Both the position numbers and the translations under genes were made by a program. DNA of 64,000 nucleotides from Chryseobacterium foetidum. Its GTDB lineage: Bacteria > Bacteroidota > Bacteroidia > Flavobacteriales > Weeksellaceae. The stretch covers positions 1,550,001 through 1,614,000 of the forward strand of contig NZ_JAMXIA010000001.1 in assembly GCF_025457425.1 (NCBI RefSeq). Direction: 5' to 3'. Below the pieces are notes generated by a model. The model did not search any database and was not told the DNA's origin. It worked only from the letters and a program-made list of their open reading frames with translations. Below, piece after piece: positions 1 to 8,324 of the stretch. Every line of letters begins with the position of its first letter. The first letter of the stretch is position 1.

Positions 1-344
1 TTTTTAAAAAATTTTCTTTGCATTACCTGTATTGCTAAATCATGATATAAATATTCCAAATATTCCGCATTATCAATTTTGGCAAAGCATTCACAGAAGA
101 CATACGATGATTCGTATTTCCCCTGCAATTCATATTCTGTAAAATTTAAACAATCTGCTACGAAATGTAATTCGTGATCATCCCATGTAAAAACTTCTTC
201 TACAAAATCATCTTGTTGTTTTGGCGTTAAAGTATCTAAAAACTTCACAATAAATGGGAAATGATCATACTCATAGTATTCTTGAGGTTGATCCAGACTG
301 ATTGCGTTGATGTAGTTTTTGATTTCTAAATAGTGATTATCCAT
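1..344 (-). CDS. Hypothetical protein, C-terminus cut by window edge
   Basis: The reading frame starts with an ATG (complement of 342-344) and stays open to base 1, about 114 codons. The product begins MDNHYLEIKNYINAI and is acidic and rich in aromatic residues, with no signal peptide or membrane segment. I do not recognise the family. It starts 3 nt after the stop codon of the SDR gene, so the two are probably co-transcribed. The size and acidity would fit a small cytoplasmic or immunity-type protein, but that is only an impression. Confidence 0.7.
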   Translation of the reverse strand, partial: MDNHYLEIKNYINAISLDQPQEYYEYDHFPFIVKFLDTLTPKQQDDFVEEVFTWDDHELHFVADCLNFTEYELQGKYESSYVFCECFAKIDNAEYLEYLYHDLAIQVMQRKFFK

Positions 345-347
345 AAT

Positions 348-1079
348 TTAAGGCAATTTCGCCACCAAGCCTTCCGGCAGAATTTTTAAAATAAAATAAA
401 TCATTTTCCACTTAAAATTGGGAACGATGGTGAAAGAATTTCCGGCATCAACGACATGTCTTGCCACATAATCAGGTTCCATCAGAAGATTTTTATTCAA
501 TTCTAAACCCGCATTGATTTTAGTATTGATGTATCCGCTGACCAAAACGTTCACTGTAATATCTCGTTGAGCCAACTCCTGTCTTAAACCTGCCAGATAA
601 GTCGTGAACGCAGCCTTTGTACTTCCGTAAACAAAATTACTTTTCCTTCCACGAACACCCGAAAGTGAAGATAGCCCGATGATTCTTTCTAAATTTTTAT
701 TAGACAAATCCATTGCAACAATATTCAGAATAGAAACACCGCCAATGTAATTGACCTGCATCATTTGTTGAGTTCCTTTAAAATCTTTTAAAGCATCAGT
801 GTTTTCAACTAAAAATCCTGCAGCGTAAACCACAATGTGAGGTTTGACCAAAAGTTCATTATAAAATTTTTGGTGTGAATCAAAATCTGCTGCGTCAAAA
901 TATAAAACCGTGACCTTTTCTGATAAATTATTTTTCGCAACAAAATCTTTCAGAGAATCTGTACTTCTGGAAGCGGCGGCAATCGCAAAACCTTTTTCAG
1001 CATATTGCAAAATACACTGCTTTGCCACATCGGAATTGGCACCAAGAATGAGAACGGTTTTGGTTGTGTTTTGATTCAT
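348..1079 (-). CDS. SDR-family NAD(P)-dependent oxidoreductase
   Basis: A 243-residue short-chain dehydrogenase/reductase. The N-terminal nucleotide-binding motif is LILGANSDVAKQ (residues 10-21), followed by the YAAG segment (the NNAG equivalent), the catalytic Ser in LSSLSG and the YGSTK active-site motif. Length and layout are those of a classical SDR. The LGANSDVA start resembles the DprE2 type of epimerase/reductase, but the substrate cannot be read from sequence. Cytoplasmic. A consensus promoter lies immediately upstream, with the -7 box ending only 4 nt before the ATG, so the mRNA may be leaderless. The small unknown gene follows 3 nt downstream. Confidence 0.9.
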   Translation of the reverse strand: MNQNTTKTVLILGANSDVAKQCILQYAEKGFAIAAASRSTDSLKDFVAKNNLSEKVTVLYFDAADFDSHQKFYNELLVKPHIVVYAAGFLVENTDALKDFKGTQQMMQVNYIGGVSILNIVAMDLSNKNLERIIGLSSLSGVRGRKSNFVYGSTKAAFTTYLAGLRQELAQRDITVNVLVSGYINTKINAGLELNKNLLMEPDYVARHVVDAGNSFTIVPNFKWKMIYFILKILPEGLVAKLP

Positions 1080-1083
1080 TGGG

Positions 1084-1114
1084 CAAAGATATTTTTTAAA
1101 ATATGGTTTTACAA
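1084..1114 (-). promoter_or_regulatory. Bacteroidota-type promoter of the SDR gene
   Basis: On the minus strand a TTG (complement of 1112-1114) is followed after 20 bp by TATCTTTG (complement of 1084-1091), matching the Bacteroidota consensus TTG-N17-23-TAnnTTTG. The box ends 4 nt before the ATG, so the transcript probably starts at or very near the start codon. Confidence 0.7.
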
Positions 1115-1316
1115 ATAGTTGTTTGCATTAAACACAAATTTCAGAAATAAGCGCAAATCTAATTCATCATTTGAACAATCTGCATTTGAAAAATTTTAAG
1201 CAAAATTCAAATTATTTATACTTATTAAAACGATTGAAATATCTAAAAAACAGTGATCATCACTTAGAAACCGACAGGAAATCTTCCGAAGACCTGTTTT
1301 ATTTGTCCGAAGCTTA

Positions 1317-1421
1317 AAAGCAGCGTTCCGTAGCATTAAAGTAGCATTCCGTAGACTCAAAGCAGCGTTCCGTAGCATTGAAGTAGCATTCCGTAGACTC
1401 AAAGTAGCGTTCCGTAGACTC
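1317..1421. repeat. Five-unit 21-bp tandem repeat array
   Basis: Five adjacent 21-bp units start at 1317, 1338, 1359, 1380 and 1401. All share the core GTTCCGTAG or ATTCCGTAG preceded by AAAGCAGC or AAAGTAGC. Units alternate between endings CATT and ACTC, suggesting that a 42-bp double unit was amplified. The array is framed by CTTCCGAAGACCTG (1283-1296) and its near reverse complement CAGGCTTCGGAAG (1437-1449). Confidence 0.85.
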
Positions 1422-1546
1422 CGGGAAGGCTACTTTCAGGCTTCGGAAGAGGGATTTTTCTTTACGGACTATTTTTCAGGTTTTTATGATAATGCAACTG
1501 AAAATAATTACGGATACAGCTGATTTGCAGTGACGAATCCGATGAT

Positions 1547-3097
1547 TTATAAAGATACTTTCAGGAGTTGTTTTTTCGTTCCTTTTCTTCCGATGAAGAA
1601 CGTAGAATTTCCTGACAGAGCGCCATTGGAGACCATAAATGGAACTTCATTTTCTTTGTCATCCAAAATTTCCTGATAATCAAAATCGCCGTTTTCGCTG
1701 ATTTTGATTACATTAAGATTGGATCTTTTAACGCCCGTCTGCCCAAACTGAATTCTGTCGTTGCTTAATTTTTTCACTTTTTCACCTGTATTGATAAAAA
1801 AGTAGGCATCGTTTCCGACAGCGGTGGATGTGTAGGAAATATAAGCTTCATCATCGCCGGTTTTCTGTCTTTTATTAATATTCCTTGCCCACACAATTTC
1901 GCCGTTTGAATTGATTCTTGCGCTTACAATATCATCATAATGATAAATCATCTGCGTAGAACCGCCACCGTAGGGCGATGCGTAATAATACGAAGTGATA
2001 TAAAATTCTTCTGCATTAAAAATGATATCTCCATTTGGAGTCGTAATTATTTTTCTGAAGAAAAGATTTTTCAGTTCTTTATCTTTGTCTGTACCGTATT
2101 TATCGATCATAAACTGCTCGGTAAAAGGATTGAATTTTACTTTTTTCACCTCTAAATCTGTTGGGTTCAGTTCATAATAACAGATTCCTTTGAACCTCGT
2201 ATCTTTTCTGTCTGAATAGAAACCAAGACAAATCAGGCGGTTATCCAGAACAATGGTTTTTAGAGAGGCGGCAAAATGTTCGTTGGAATCAAAAACCTGT
2301 GTTTTCACATTTTCTCCGGTGATGCTGGTCAGTTCGTACTGGTATTTTCCTCCTTCTTTTTTCTTCTTCTGTTCATCGGTGTATACTTTTCCGAGAACGT
2401 AGATTGTTTTTCCGTCTTTGGAAACATCGATATTTTCGTAAACGAATTTCCGGTCTTTAATATCTCTTTTAAAGGTATGATCAATATTTTTGTTAAGAGA
2501 CTGATCAAAAACAAACATCTTGTGTGTTTCCACATTTCTGTCTTTAATATCGACAGTTACAGCAAACGCAGTTCTGTCTTCATTTACAATCATTCTTGCG
2601 CCCGAATCTCGGTCAAAAACTCCGAAACCGAGAAAAGCAAACTGCTTAATCTCATCACTGTTCACACGGAACAGTTCATTTTTTTTGAAATTAAAGTCGT
2701 TGATGTTGGCAGTCATCGAGGAGCAGATATAGGCTTTCTGATCTTTCTCGTACATAAAATCGATGATATTTACATTTTCGCCATCCATAATAATTCCTAG
2801 AACAGAGCTTTGTCTCACAGCTTTTGAGTATTTTAATTCATATTCAAATTCCTTGATCAGTTTTAGATTGGCGTCGTAATGTTCGAAATAATAACCCAAA
2901 CCTGTTGAGAATGCACCGCCAACATACGAGCGGACAACAACTACTCCACCTTTTCCGTCATCTTCCACCAAGGCGATTGACGAATGTTTGTATTCATCTT
3001 TAAAAACAGAACTTTTTTTAATATCAAACGGAATTTTCTGTGCAAAAGAAATGAAGCTTACGAAAGCCAAAACAAAGCAGAGGAGATTTTTTTTCAT
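1547..3097 (-). CDS. Secreted hypothetical protein, about 516 residues
   Basis: I do not recognise the family. The start chosen is the ATG at 3097, giving a clear signal peptide (MKKNLLCFVLAFVSFISFAQ, cleavage after AQ). A longer frame to 3121 would overlap the -7 box TATCTTTG (complement of 3119-3126) and place residues before the signal peptide. The mature protein is beta-rich and polar with many charged turns (for example DKDKE, EKDQK), consistent with a periplasmic or outer-membrane-associated beta-propeller-like fold, although no sheet motif is diagnostic. There is no T9SS sorting domain at the C-terminus (ends KKQLLKVSL). It stands alone between the repeat region and yajC. Confidence 0.75.
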   Translation of the reverse strand: MKKNLLCFVLAFVSFISFAQKIPFDIKKSSVFKDEYKHSSIALVEDDGKGGVVVVRSYVGGAFSTGLGYYFEHYDANLKLIKEFEYELKYSKAVRQSSVLGIIMDGENVNIIDFMYEKDQKAYICSSMTANINDFNFKKNELFRVNSDEIKQFAFLGFGVFDRDSGARMIVNEDRTAFAVTVDIKDRNVETHKMFVFDQSLNKNIDHTFKRDIKDRKFVYENIDVSKDGKTIYVLGKVYTDEQKKKKEGGKYQYELTSITGENVKTQVFDSNEHFAASLKTIVLDNRLICLGFYSDRKDTRFKGICYYELNPTDLEVKKVKFNPFTEQFMIDKYGTDKDKELKNLFFRKIITTPNGDIIFNAEEFYITSYYYASPYGGGSTQMIYHYDDIVSARINSNGEIVWARNINKRQKTGDDEAYISYTSTAVGNDAYFFINTGEKVKKLSNDRIQFGQTGVKRSNLNVIKISENGDFDYQEILDDKENEVPFMVSNGALSGNSTFFIGRKGTKKQLLKVSL

Positions 3098-3118
3098 GGA
3101 AAAATAGTTTATCAGCAG

Positions 3119-3126
3119 CAAAGATA
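3119..3126 (-). promoter_or_regulatory. -7 box of the secreted unknown gene
   Basis: TATCTTTG on the minus strand, 21 nt before the ATG at 3097. It supports the shorter start, because a start at 3121 would lie within the promoter. No clear TTG at the usual distance. Confidence 0.5.
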
Positions 3127-3246
3127 TTTTTTTAACCTATATATCCATCATATTTTAATTAAAATTGCAATATTTATCAGTATTAATTAAATATTGTTCA
3201 AAAGATTAGTCATCTTACTTTACGAATCGGTAATTCTAATAAAACA

Positions 3247-3283
3247 AAAACGGCGATGAAACACTTGGTTCCATCGCCGTTTT
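3247..3283 (-). terminator. Terminator after yajC
   Basis: A 12-bp perfect stem (AAAACGGCGATG, 3247-3258, with its complement 3272-3283) and a 13-nt loop, with T-runs on both strands. It ends the nusB-DUF1573-yajC transcript. Confidence 0.85.
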
Positions 3284-3305
3284 GATTTTATTTTAAATCT
3301 GAAAA

Positions 3306-3662
3306 TTATTTCTTTTCAGTATCTATCGCCTCTTTTTTATCAGCTTCTTTCGTTGCTTTTTCACCGAAACGGGCATCTGTAAACTCTCTTGAGATCGCTG
3401 CCTTTTCGAATTTCAATTTTCCTGAAAGGGTTTCGATTACGATTCCGTCATCATGGATTTGAGCAATTCTTCCGTGAAGACCAGATGTAAGCACTACTCT
3501 GCTTCCTACTTTCAGCTCTTCCTGAAATTTTTTCTCCTGCTTCTGCTTTTTCATCTGAGGTCTGATCATCAGGAAATAAAACCCTACGAACATTACGCCC
3601 ATCATAATCAGCATCATTGAAGAATTACCTCCCTGTGGTGCCTGTAAAAATACTGTTAACAT
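3306..3662 (-). CDS. yajC: Preprotein translocase subunit YajC
   Basis: 118 residues. YajC is the small accessory membrane protein of the SecDF-YajC complex at the Sec translocon. A short periplasmic N-terminus is followed by one membrane segment (about residues 16-34, MMLIMMGVMFVGFYFLMI). The family hallmark RPQMKKQKQ lies just after it, then the conserved cytoplasmic region VGSRVVLTSGLHGRI. A charged, low-complexity tail (KKEAIDTEKK) ends the protein. It is the last gene of nusB-DUF1573-yajC and is followed by a strong terminator. Confidence 0.95.
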   Translation of the reverse strand: MLTVFLQAPQGGNSSMMLIMMGVMFVGFYFLMIRPQMKKQKQEKKFQEELKVGSRVVLTSGLHGRIAQIHDDGIVIETLSGKLKFEKAAISREFTDARFGEKATKEADKKEAIDTEKK

Positions 3663-3664
3663 AA

Positions 3665-4177
3665 TTAGTTCTGGATATTAGCTGTGAATGTAAGTTTGAT
3701 AGGTGCTTTCTCAACGTTGGCAAAAACATCAGCATATTTATTCACCATTCCTGCATCGAAGGAAGAAGAATCAAAACTTAAAGTAATCTGTCCTTTTTTA
3801 CCAGGCAAGATTGGGTCTTTCGTAAACTCAGGAGCTGTACATCCGCATCCAGGCTTTACTTCAGAAATAACCAAAGGATTTTTCCCTGTGTTGGTGATTT
3901 CGTAAACGTGGTTTACTTTATCTCCCTTTTTAATTTTTCCAAAATCAAAATTGCTTTCAGAAAGGGCAACTGATGTGGTTGGCTGATTAGAAACCGGTGC
4001 TCCCGCAGTGGCAGAATCTCCTGAAACAGCCGGAGCCGTAAGAGAATCCTGAGTTGGTGCTGCAGTGGAATCTGCGCTTATACCTGATGAATTTGTAGTT
4101 TCTGTAGTTTCTTTTTTACACGAAACCAAACCAAAACCTATAACCGACAATGCGATGATTGATAATGTCTTTTTCAT
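3665..4177 (-). CDS. DUF1573 lipoprotein
   Basis: About 170 residues from the ATG at 4177. That start gives a lipoprotein signal with lipobox GLVSC; the frame extends upstream to 4216 but would run into the end of nusB. A Ser/Thr/Ala-rich linker (about residues 22-75) precedes a DUF1573 domain with FDFGKIKKGD, ITNTGKNPLVI and the family motif GCGCTAPE. DUF1573 proteins are common in Bacteroidota and have an immunoglobulin-like fold. Their role is not established. It starts 14 nt after the nusB stop and ends 2 nt before yajC, so it belongs to the same operon. Confidence 0.9.
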   Translation of the reverse strand: MKKTLSIIALSVIGFGLVSCKKETTETTNSSGISADSTAAPTQDSLTAPAVSGDSATAGAPVSNQPTTSVALSESNFDFGKIKKGDKVNHVYEITNTGKNPLVISEVKPGCGCTAPEFTKDPILPGKKGQITLSFDSSSFDAGMVNKYADVFANVEKAPIKLTFTANIQN

Positions 4178-4191
4178 ATTAGATTTATTAT

Positions 4192-5097
4192 TTATATTCT
4201 GTTCAAATCTTTGCAATATTTATCTAAAATTCCGTTGATGAAAATGTTTGAACGGTCTGTAGCAAACACTTTGGCAATCTCGATATATTCGTTGATGATT
4301 ACTCTTGAAGGTGTAAGAGGAAATTTATCGATTTCAGAAATTGCGCATGATAAAATCACTTTATCCATTACAGCAACTCTTTCCAAATCCCAGTTTTCAA
4401 GCCTTTCGGTAAGCACTTTTTCGGTGTTTTCCCATGCATTAAGTGTTTCGCGGAGCAATTTTCCGGCAAAAGCTTTGTCATCCTGATCTTTGATCATTTT
4501 TATCAGCGTTTTGCTTTCCTGATCTTCCTTTAAAAAACCGATTGTTTTCTGCACCATAGAATTGGCGATGTGTACATCATCAGACCATGACAGTTCCTTG
4601 TCTGAAATATAGTCCTGAAAATCTTCATTTTCTGCCATATATCTTAGGAAAAGCTTACCGATAAATTTCTGATCAGCTTCGAAAGAATATCCTTCCTCTT
4701 TCATAAAATCCTGATATCTTTTTCCGGCAGTCATTCTCTGGAATGTTTTCTTTAAAAGATCGTCATGCAAATCCCATTTGAGTTCTTTGTGCTGACCTGT
4801 GAAAAACAGTCTCTCCGGATTTTCTTCCAGCTTTTTAAGAACCTGATTGTTGATGAATTTCTGATTAGGATTGGTGTCTGAATCAGTCTTCAGATATTTG
4901 TTTTTACTGATTTCGATCTGGTTTTCTGCCAAATCTTTCAGGGCTACCAAAAAATTCAGTTCATAGATATACAGATGGTAGATCTTTTCGATTGAGGAGA
5001 ACATATTTTTCTCCAAAACATCAAATTTGATCGGGTTTTGACAGTACGAGTACACCGATTCTACAACTTTCTCACGGATTTGTCTTCTTCCTAACAT
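4192..5097 (-). CDS. nusB: Transcription antitermination factor NusB, extended form
   Basis: 301 residues, about twice the length of proteobacterial NusB. The first residues MLGRRQIREKVVESVYSY match the NusB start (RRxARexAlqalY). The C-terminal third holds the canonical core (WDLERVAVMDKVIL, TPSRVIINEYIEIAKVF, FINGILDKY). The extra middle section (about residues 40-190) is typical of Bacteroidota NusB. The protein binds boxA RNA with NusE for rRNA antitermination. It heads the nusB-DUF1573-yajC operon, with a TATCTTTG box at complement 5119-5126. Confidence 0.93.
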   Translation of the reverse strand: MLGRRQIREKVVESVYSYCQNPIKFDVLEKNMFSSIEKIYHLYIYELNFLVALKDLAENQIEISKNKYLKTDSDTNPNQKFINNQVLKKLEENPERLFFTGQHKELKWDLHDDLLKKTFQRMTAGKRYQDFMKEEGYSFEADQKFIGKLFLRYMAENEDFQDYISDKELSWSDDVHIANSMVQKTIGFLKEDQESKTLIKMIKDQDDKAFAGKLLRETLNAWENTEKVLTERLENWDLERVAVMDKVILSCAISEIDKFPLTPSRVIINEYIEIAKVFATDRSNIFINGILDKYCKDLNRI

Positions 5098-5118
5098 TCA
5101 AAGAGCTTTTTATGGGTG

Positions 5119-5126
5119 CAAAGATA
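5119..5126 (-). promoter_or_regulatory. -7 box of the nusB operon
   Basis: TATCTTTG on the minus strand, 21 nt upstream of the nusB ATG. No clear TTG at the consensus distance. Confidence 0.55.
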
Positions 5127-5187
5127 TGAAATTTAAAATTATTGAAATTCGTAGTCTGAACCTATTTTCGTAATTTTGTAAAACTTT

Positions 5188-6849
5188 ATGAAAGCGCTTA
5201 AAACCTTAAATCCATATTTCTGGAAACACAAAATACTCTTATTTTGGGGATTACTTTTCATCATTGCAAGTAATTTTTTCAACATTTACAAAGTACAGTT
5301 TATCGGAAAATCTGTGGATGAGCTTACCAAAAGCGGGCATCTGGGATTCAACAGACAGGTATTGATTTATGTTGCAATTATTGTCGGTTGTTCACTTCTC
5401 ACAGGTATTTTCACTTTTATGATGAGACAGACGATTATTGTCGCATCCCGAAGAATTGAATACGAACTGAAAAATAAAATCTACAGTCATTATCAGGAAC
5501 TTTCTCTGACGGATTATAAACAGACAACGATTGGTGATTTGATGAACAGACTCAGTGAGGACGTTGTGGCTGTAAGAATGTATCTCGGCCCAGGTGTGAT
5601 GTATGTGGTGAATCTTTTGATTTTGCTCATTATCACGAGTATTTATATGCTGACCACTGATGTTTCGATGACGTTGTGGACCTTGCTGCCATTGCCCGTT
5701 TTGTCGTATGTGATTTTTAAGGTGAGCTCAATTATCAATCAGAAATCGAAGATTATGCAGAAAAGCCAGTCGGGGATTTCTACATTTGTTCAGGACAGTT
5801 TTTCAGGAATCAGGGTGGTGAAATTTTTTGCCAAGGAAAATTATATTAAGAAAAATTATGGTGCAAAGGTTTCCGATTATCAGGATAAGGCACTGGATTT
5901 AGCTAAAACCGAGGCGTATTTTTTCACTATTATTCTTTTCGTCATCGGACTTCTGAATGTTTTGGTAATCCTTGTTGGTGGACAGAAATACATCAACGGA
6001 GAATTGAGTATCGGAAAGATTGCAGATTTCTTTATGTACATCAATATTCTGATCTGGCCATTTTCGATGGTGGGATGGGTAACTTCTATCAACCAACGTG
6101 CAGAAGCATCGATGCAAAGAATTAATGAATTTTTAGATAAAAAATCAGATATCGTTAATACTAATTTTGAAGATTATCCGATAAAAGGTGATATTGAATT
6201 CAGGAATGTGTCTTACGTTTATCCAAACACAGGAATTCGGGCTTTAGATAAATTAAATTTTAAAATAAATGCCGGCGAATCGCTCGCTATCATGGGGAAA
6301 ACCGGAAGCGGAAAATCTACGATCGCATTGCTTTTATGCCGACTCATCGATCCTACAGAAGGTGAAATTCTGATTGACGGGAAAAATCTCAAAGAGCACA
6401 ATTTAGAAAACTACAGAAAATTCATCGGATATATTCCGCAGGAAAGTTATCTTTTTTCGGATACTATTGAACATAACATCGGTTTCTCTATCGAAAATCC
6501 TACCCATGAAAAAGTGGTTGAATATGCCAAAATCGCTGATGTTCATAAAAATATTGTTGGCTTTAAAGATCAGTATGAAACAACAGTCGGCGAGCGCGGC
6601 GTAATGCTGTCTGGTGGACAGAAACAGAGGATTTGTATTGCCCGTGCTTTAATTAAAAATCCGAACATTATCATTTTTGATGACTCATTATCTGCTTTGG
6701 ATACAGAGACAGAACAGAATATTCTTGAGAATATCGAGCGAAAAATCAAAAATGCAACTTCAATTATCATTACTCACCGAGAATCGAGTGCACAACGCGC
6801 AAATATGATAATCAACCTCTCGGAAATTAACAATTCTGTAACTCCTTAA
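5188..6849 (+). CDS. ABC exporter, fused membrane and ATPase domains
   Basis: 553 residues in the half-exporter layout: six predicted membrane helices (about residues 15-320) and a C-terminal nucleotide-binding domain. The ATPase shows Walker A GKTGSGKST, Q-loop YIPQESYLFSDT, the canonical signature LSGGQKQR, D-loop SALD and the H-loop THRESS. The Walker B end is IIIFDDSLSALD, with Asp where most exporters have the catalytic Glu. That is known from the degenerate half of heterodimeric exporters such as LmrCD. No partner half is adjacent, so the subunit may pair with a distant gene or work as a slow homodimer. Substrate unknown, probably lipid or drug. Confidence 0.92.
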   Translation: MKALKTLNPYFWKHKILLFWGLLFIIASNFFNIYKVQFIGKSVDELTKSGHLGFNRQVLIYVAIIVGCSLLTGIFTFMMRQTIIVASRRIEYELKNKIYSHYQELSLTDYKQTTIGDLMNRLSEDVVAVRMYLGPGVMYVVNLLILLIITSIYMLTTDVSMTLWTLLPLPVLSYVIFKVSSIINQKSKIMQKSQSGISTFVQDSFSGIRVVKFFAKENYIKKNYGAKVSDYQDKALDLAKTEAYFFTIILFVIGLLNVLVILVGGQKYINGELSIGKIADFFMYINILIWPFSMVGWVTSINQRAEASMQRINEFLDKKSDIVNTNFEDYPIKGDIEFRNVSYVYPNTGIRALDKLNFKINAGESLAIMGKTGSGKSTIALLLCRLIDPTEGEILIDGKNLKEHNLENYRKFIGYIPQESYLFSDTIEHNIGFSIENPTHEKVVEYAKIADVHKNIVGFKDQYETTVGERGVMLSGGQKQRICIARALIKNPNIIIFDDSLSALDTETEQNILENIERKIKNATSIIITHRESSAQRANMIINLSEINNSVTP

Positions 6850-6911
6850 CAGTTTCTTTCACAATTGTTAAATAAATCATAAAAAAAATTTCGTGGTTAA
6901 AAGAAAACTTT

Positions 6912-6919
6912 TATATTTG
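6912..6919 (+). promoter_or_regulatory. -7 box of the PUR-family gene
   Basis: TATATTTG, 30 nt upstream of the ATG at 6950. No good TTG at the consensus distance. Confidence 0.5.
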
Positions 6920-6949
6920 TTCTAAACAAGATTTAAAATTTATCTAACA

Positions 6950-7285
6950 ATGAGTGATTATAAGGAACGCCATGAAAATGAAATTTTCACCAAGGTGTTA
7001 AAGGCAGGAAGAAGGACGTATTTCTTTGATGTGCGCGAGACAAAAGCAGGAGATTATTATCTTACAATTACCGAAAGCAAAAAGAATTTCGGAGACAATG
7101 GAGAGGCTACTTTTGAGAAGCACAAAATCTATCTTTACAAAGAAGATTTCAAAAATTTTCAGGATATGTTTAATGAATCTACAGATTTTATCATCAACGA
7201 AAAAGGTGAAGATGTAATCTCTGAAAAGCATGATAAAGATTTTAAAAGCAGAACTTTCACGATCGATTCTGACGACGAAGTTTAA
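6950..7285 (+). CDS. DUF3276 / PUR-family nucleic-acid-binding protein
   Basis: 111 residues. The sequence KVLKAGRRTYFFDVRETKAGDYYLTITESKK is split by typical PUR-repeat spacing, and GRRTYFFDV and DYYLTITESK are the recognisable family segments (DUF3276, a PurA-like ssDNA/RNA-binding fold found almost only in Bacteroidota). An acidic tail ends the protein. It is monocistronic, with a -7 box upstream and a rho-independent terminator 25 nt after the stop. It is probably an abundant nucleoid or RNA-binding protein, but the target is unknown. Confidence 0.88.
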   Translation: MSDYKERHENEIFTKVLKAGRRTYFFDVRETKAGDYYLTITESKKNFGDNGEATFEKHKIYLYKEDFKNFQDMFNESTDFIINEKGEDVISEKHDKDFKSRTFTIDSDDEV

Positions 7286-7309
7286 TATTTGAAAAATAAA
7301 AAAATATAC

Positions 7310-7334
7310 AGCATCTTTTTGAGATGCTTTTTTT
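7310..7334 (+). terminator. Terminator of the PUR-family gene
   Basis: Seven-bp stem AGCATCT/AGATGCT with a TTTTG loop, followed by a run of T. Confidence 0.85.
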
Positions 7335-7380
7335 GTGTGCAAAACTATGGTTTTGGAAATCCCTGAGAATACAAAATAAA

Positions 7381-7407
7381 AAAAGTACACTGTAAAAGTG
7401 TACTTTT
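7381..7407 (-). terminator. Terminator downstream of tRNA-His
   Basis: Perfect 10-bp inverted repeat AAAAGTACAC/GTGTACTTTT with a 7-nt loop, directly after the tRNA 3' end on the minus strand. It is followed there by a T-rich run. Confidence 0.8.
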
Positions 7408-7411
7408 CTGG

Positions 7412-7486
<75 letters not shown>

Positions 7487-7522
7487 GTTTTTGGTGGTGC
7501 AAATATAGGAAAGATTTTTTAA

Positions 7523-8242
7523 TTACAAAATTATTCCGTCAAAATTTTGCAAAGCCATCAACTTTTCTGTTGTAAAGCCCTCTGCATAGGTTACTCCGGA
7601 TAATCTTCCCAAATCCTGTGCACGGTAAGTTAAACTTTCATAGAAATCTTTTGAGGTAATCGGAGTTTCCGGTTCTGTAGATTTTGGATCGTAAAACTGA
7701 GTTTTAAATGCCATACATGCTTCAATCTTCTTATCAAGGTGTTCTGAGATATCAATCACAAAATCCGGCTTTACATCTTTCCATTGAATATAATGGTAAA
7801 TTTGCTTTGGTCTCCATACTTCCTGAGCTTCTCCATCCAAAACTGTCTCTATCTTTCTTAAACCCGCTAAAAAGCAAGCATCAGATTCTAATTTTGCCGC
7901 TTTCGCATGATCTGGATGTCTGTCATCAATTGCATTGGCTAAAACGATTTCCGGTTTGTATTTGCGGATCATTTTCACCAATTCTATTTGATATTCTTCA
8001 GAATTCACTAAAAACCCGTCTTTCAGACCTAAATTTTCTCTTGCTGCTACTCCTAAAATCTTTGCAGCTTCAGTAGCTTCTTCTTTTCTGGTTTGATCTG
8101 TCCCTCGTGTGCCCAACTCTCCTTTAGTTAAATCAACTATAACACAGGTTTTCCCTTCTGAAATTAATTTAGCTATCGTTCCGCCACAGCCCAATTCCAC
8201 ATCATCGGGATGGGCTCCAAAAGCGAGTATATCTGTTTTCAT
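7523..8242 (-). CDS. bshB1: Bacillithiol biosynthesis deacetylase BshB1
   Basis: 239 residues, PIG-L/LmbE fold. BshB1 removes the acetyl group from GlcNAc-malate in bacillithiol synthesis, a cytosolic zinc-dependent step. Zinc and catalytic motifs are HPDD (residues 11-14) and HPDH, with GCGGT and the BshB1-type end YRAQDLGRLSGVTYAEGF. Standing alone is usual, as bsh genes are scattered. A TATCTTTG box (complement 8247-8254) ends 4 nt before the ATG, which suggests a leaderless transcript. Confidence 0.94.
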   Translation of the reverse strand: MKTDILAFGAHPDDVELGCGGTIAKLISEGKTCVIVDLTKGELGTRGTDQTRKEEATEAAKILGVAARENLGLKDGFLVNSEEYQIELVKMIRKYKPEIVLANAIDDRHPDHAKAAKLESDACFLAGLRKIETVLDGEAQEVWRPKQIYHYIQWKDVKPDFVIDISEHLDKKIEACMAFKTQFYDPKSTEPETPITSKDFYESLTYRAQDLGRLSGVTYAEGFTTEKLMALQNFDGIIL

Positions 8243-8246
8243 AAAT

Positions 8247-8254
8247 CAAAGATA
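8247..8254 (-). promoter_or_regulatory. -7 box 4 nt before the bshB1 start
   Basis: TATCTTTG on the minus strand ends at 8247 and the ATG begins at 8242. The spacing matches that of the SDR and 11144 genes and predicts a leaderless mRNA. No TTG at the usual distance. Confidence 0.5.
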
Positions 8255-8279
8255 ATCAGTTTCAATTAATTTAAAAAAA

Positions 8280-8305
8280 TAGAGACTGCTAAAAAACAGT
8301 CTCTA
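8280..8305 (-). terminator. Terminator after the TPR gene
   Basis: Nine-bp perfect stem TAGAGACTG/CAGTCTCTA with an 8-nt loop, followed on the minus strand by seven T. It closes the transcription unit that includes the TPR gene. Confidence 0.85.
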
Positions 8306-8324
8306 CATTTACGTGTTGTGAAAA

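Larger units (their letters stand above)
1080..1546. other. Gene-free stretch with repeats
   Basis: 467 bp between two minus-strand genes. It holds the SDR promoter at its left end, a five-unit 21-bp tandem array (1317-1421) and a near-perfect inverted repeat flanking the array (1283-1296 and 1437-1449). The only long frame here, on the minus strand at 1196-1402, is an artefact of the 21-bp period, which translates as a seven-residue repeat. I see no gene. Confidence 0.7.

Noticed and set aside
1196..1402. Minus-strand frame with the repeated peptide LRNAxxx
   Set aside because: It arises only because the 21-bp repeat is a multiple of three; no start context or family support.
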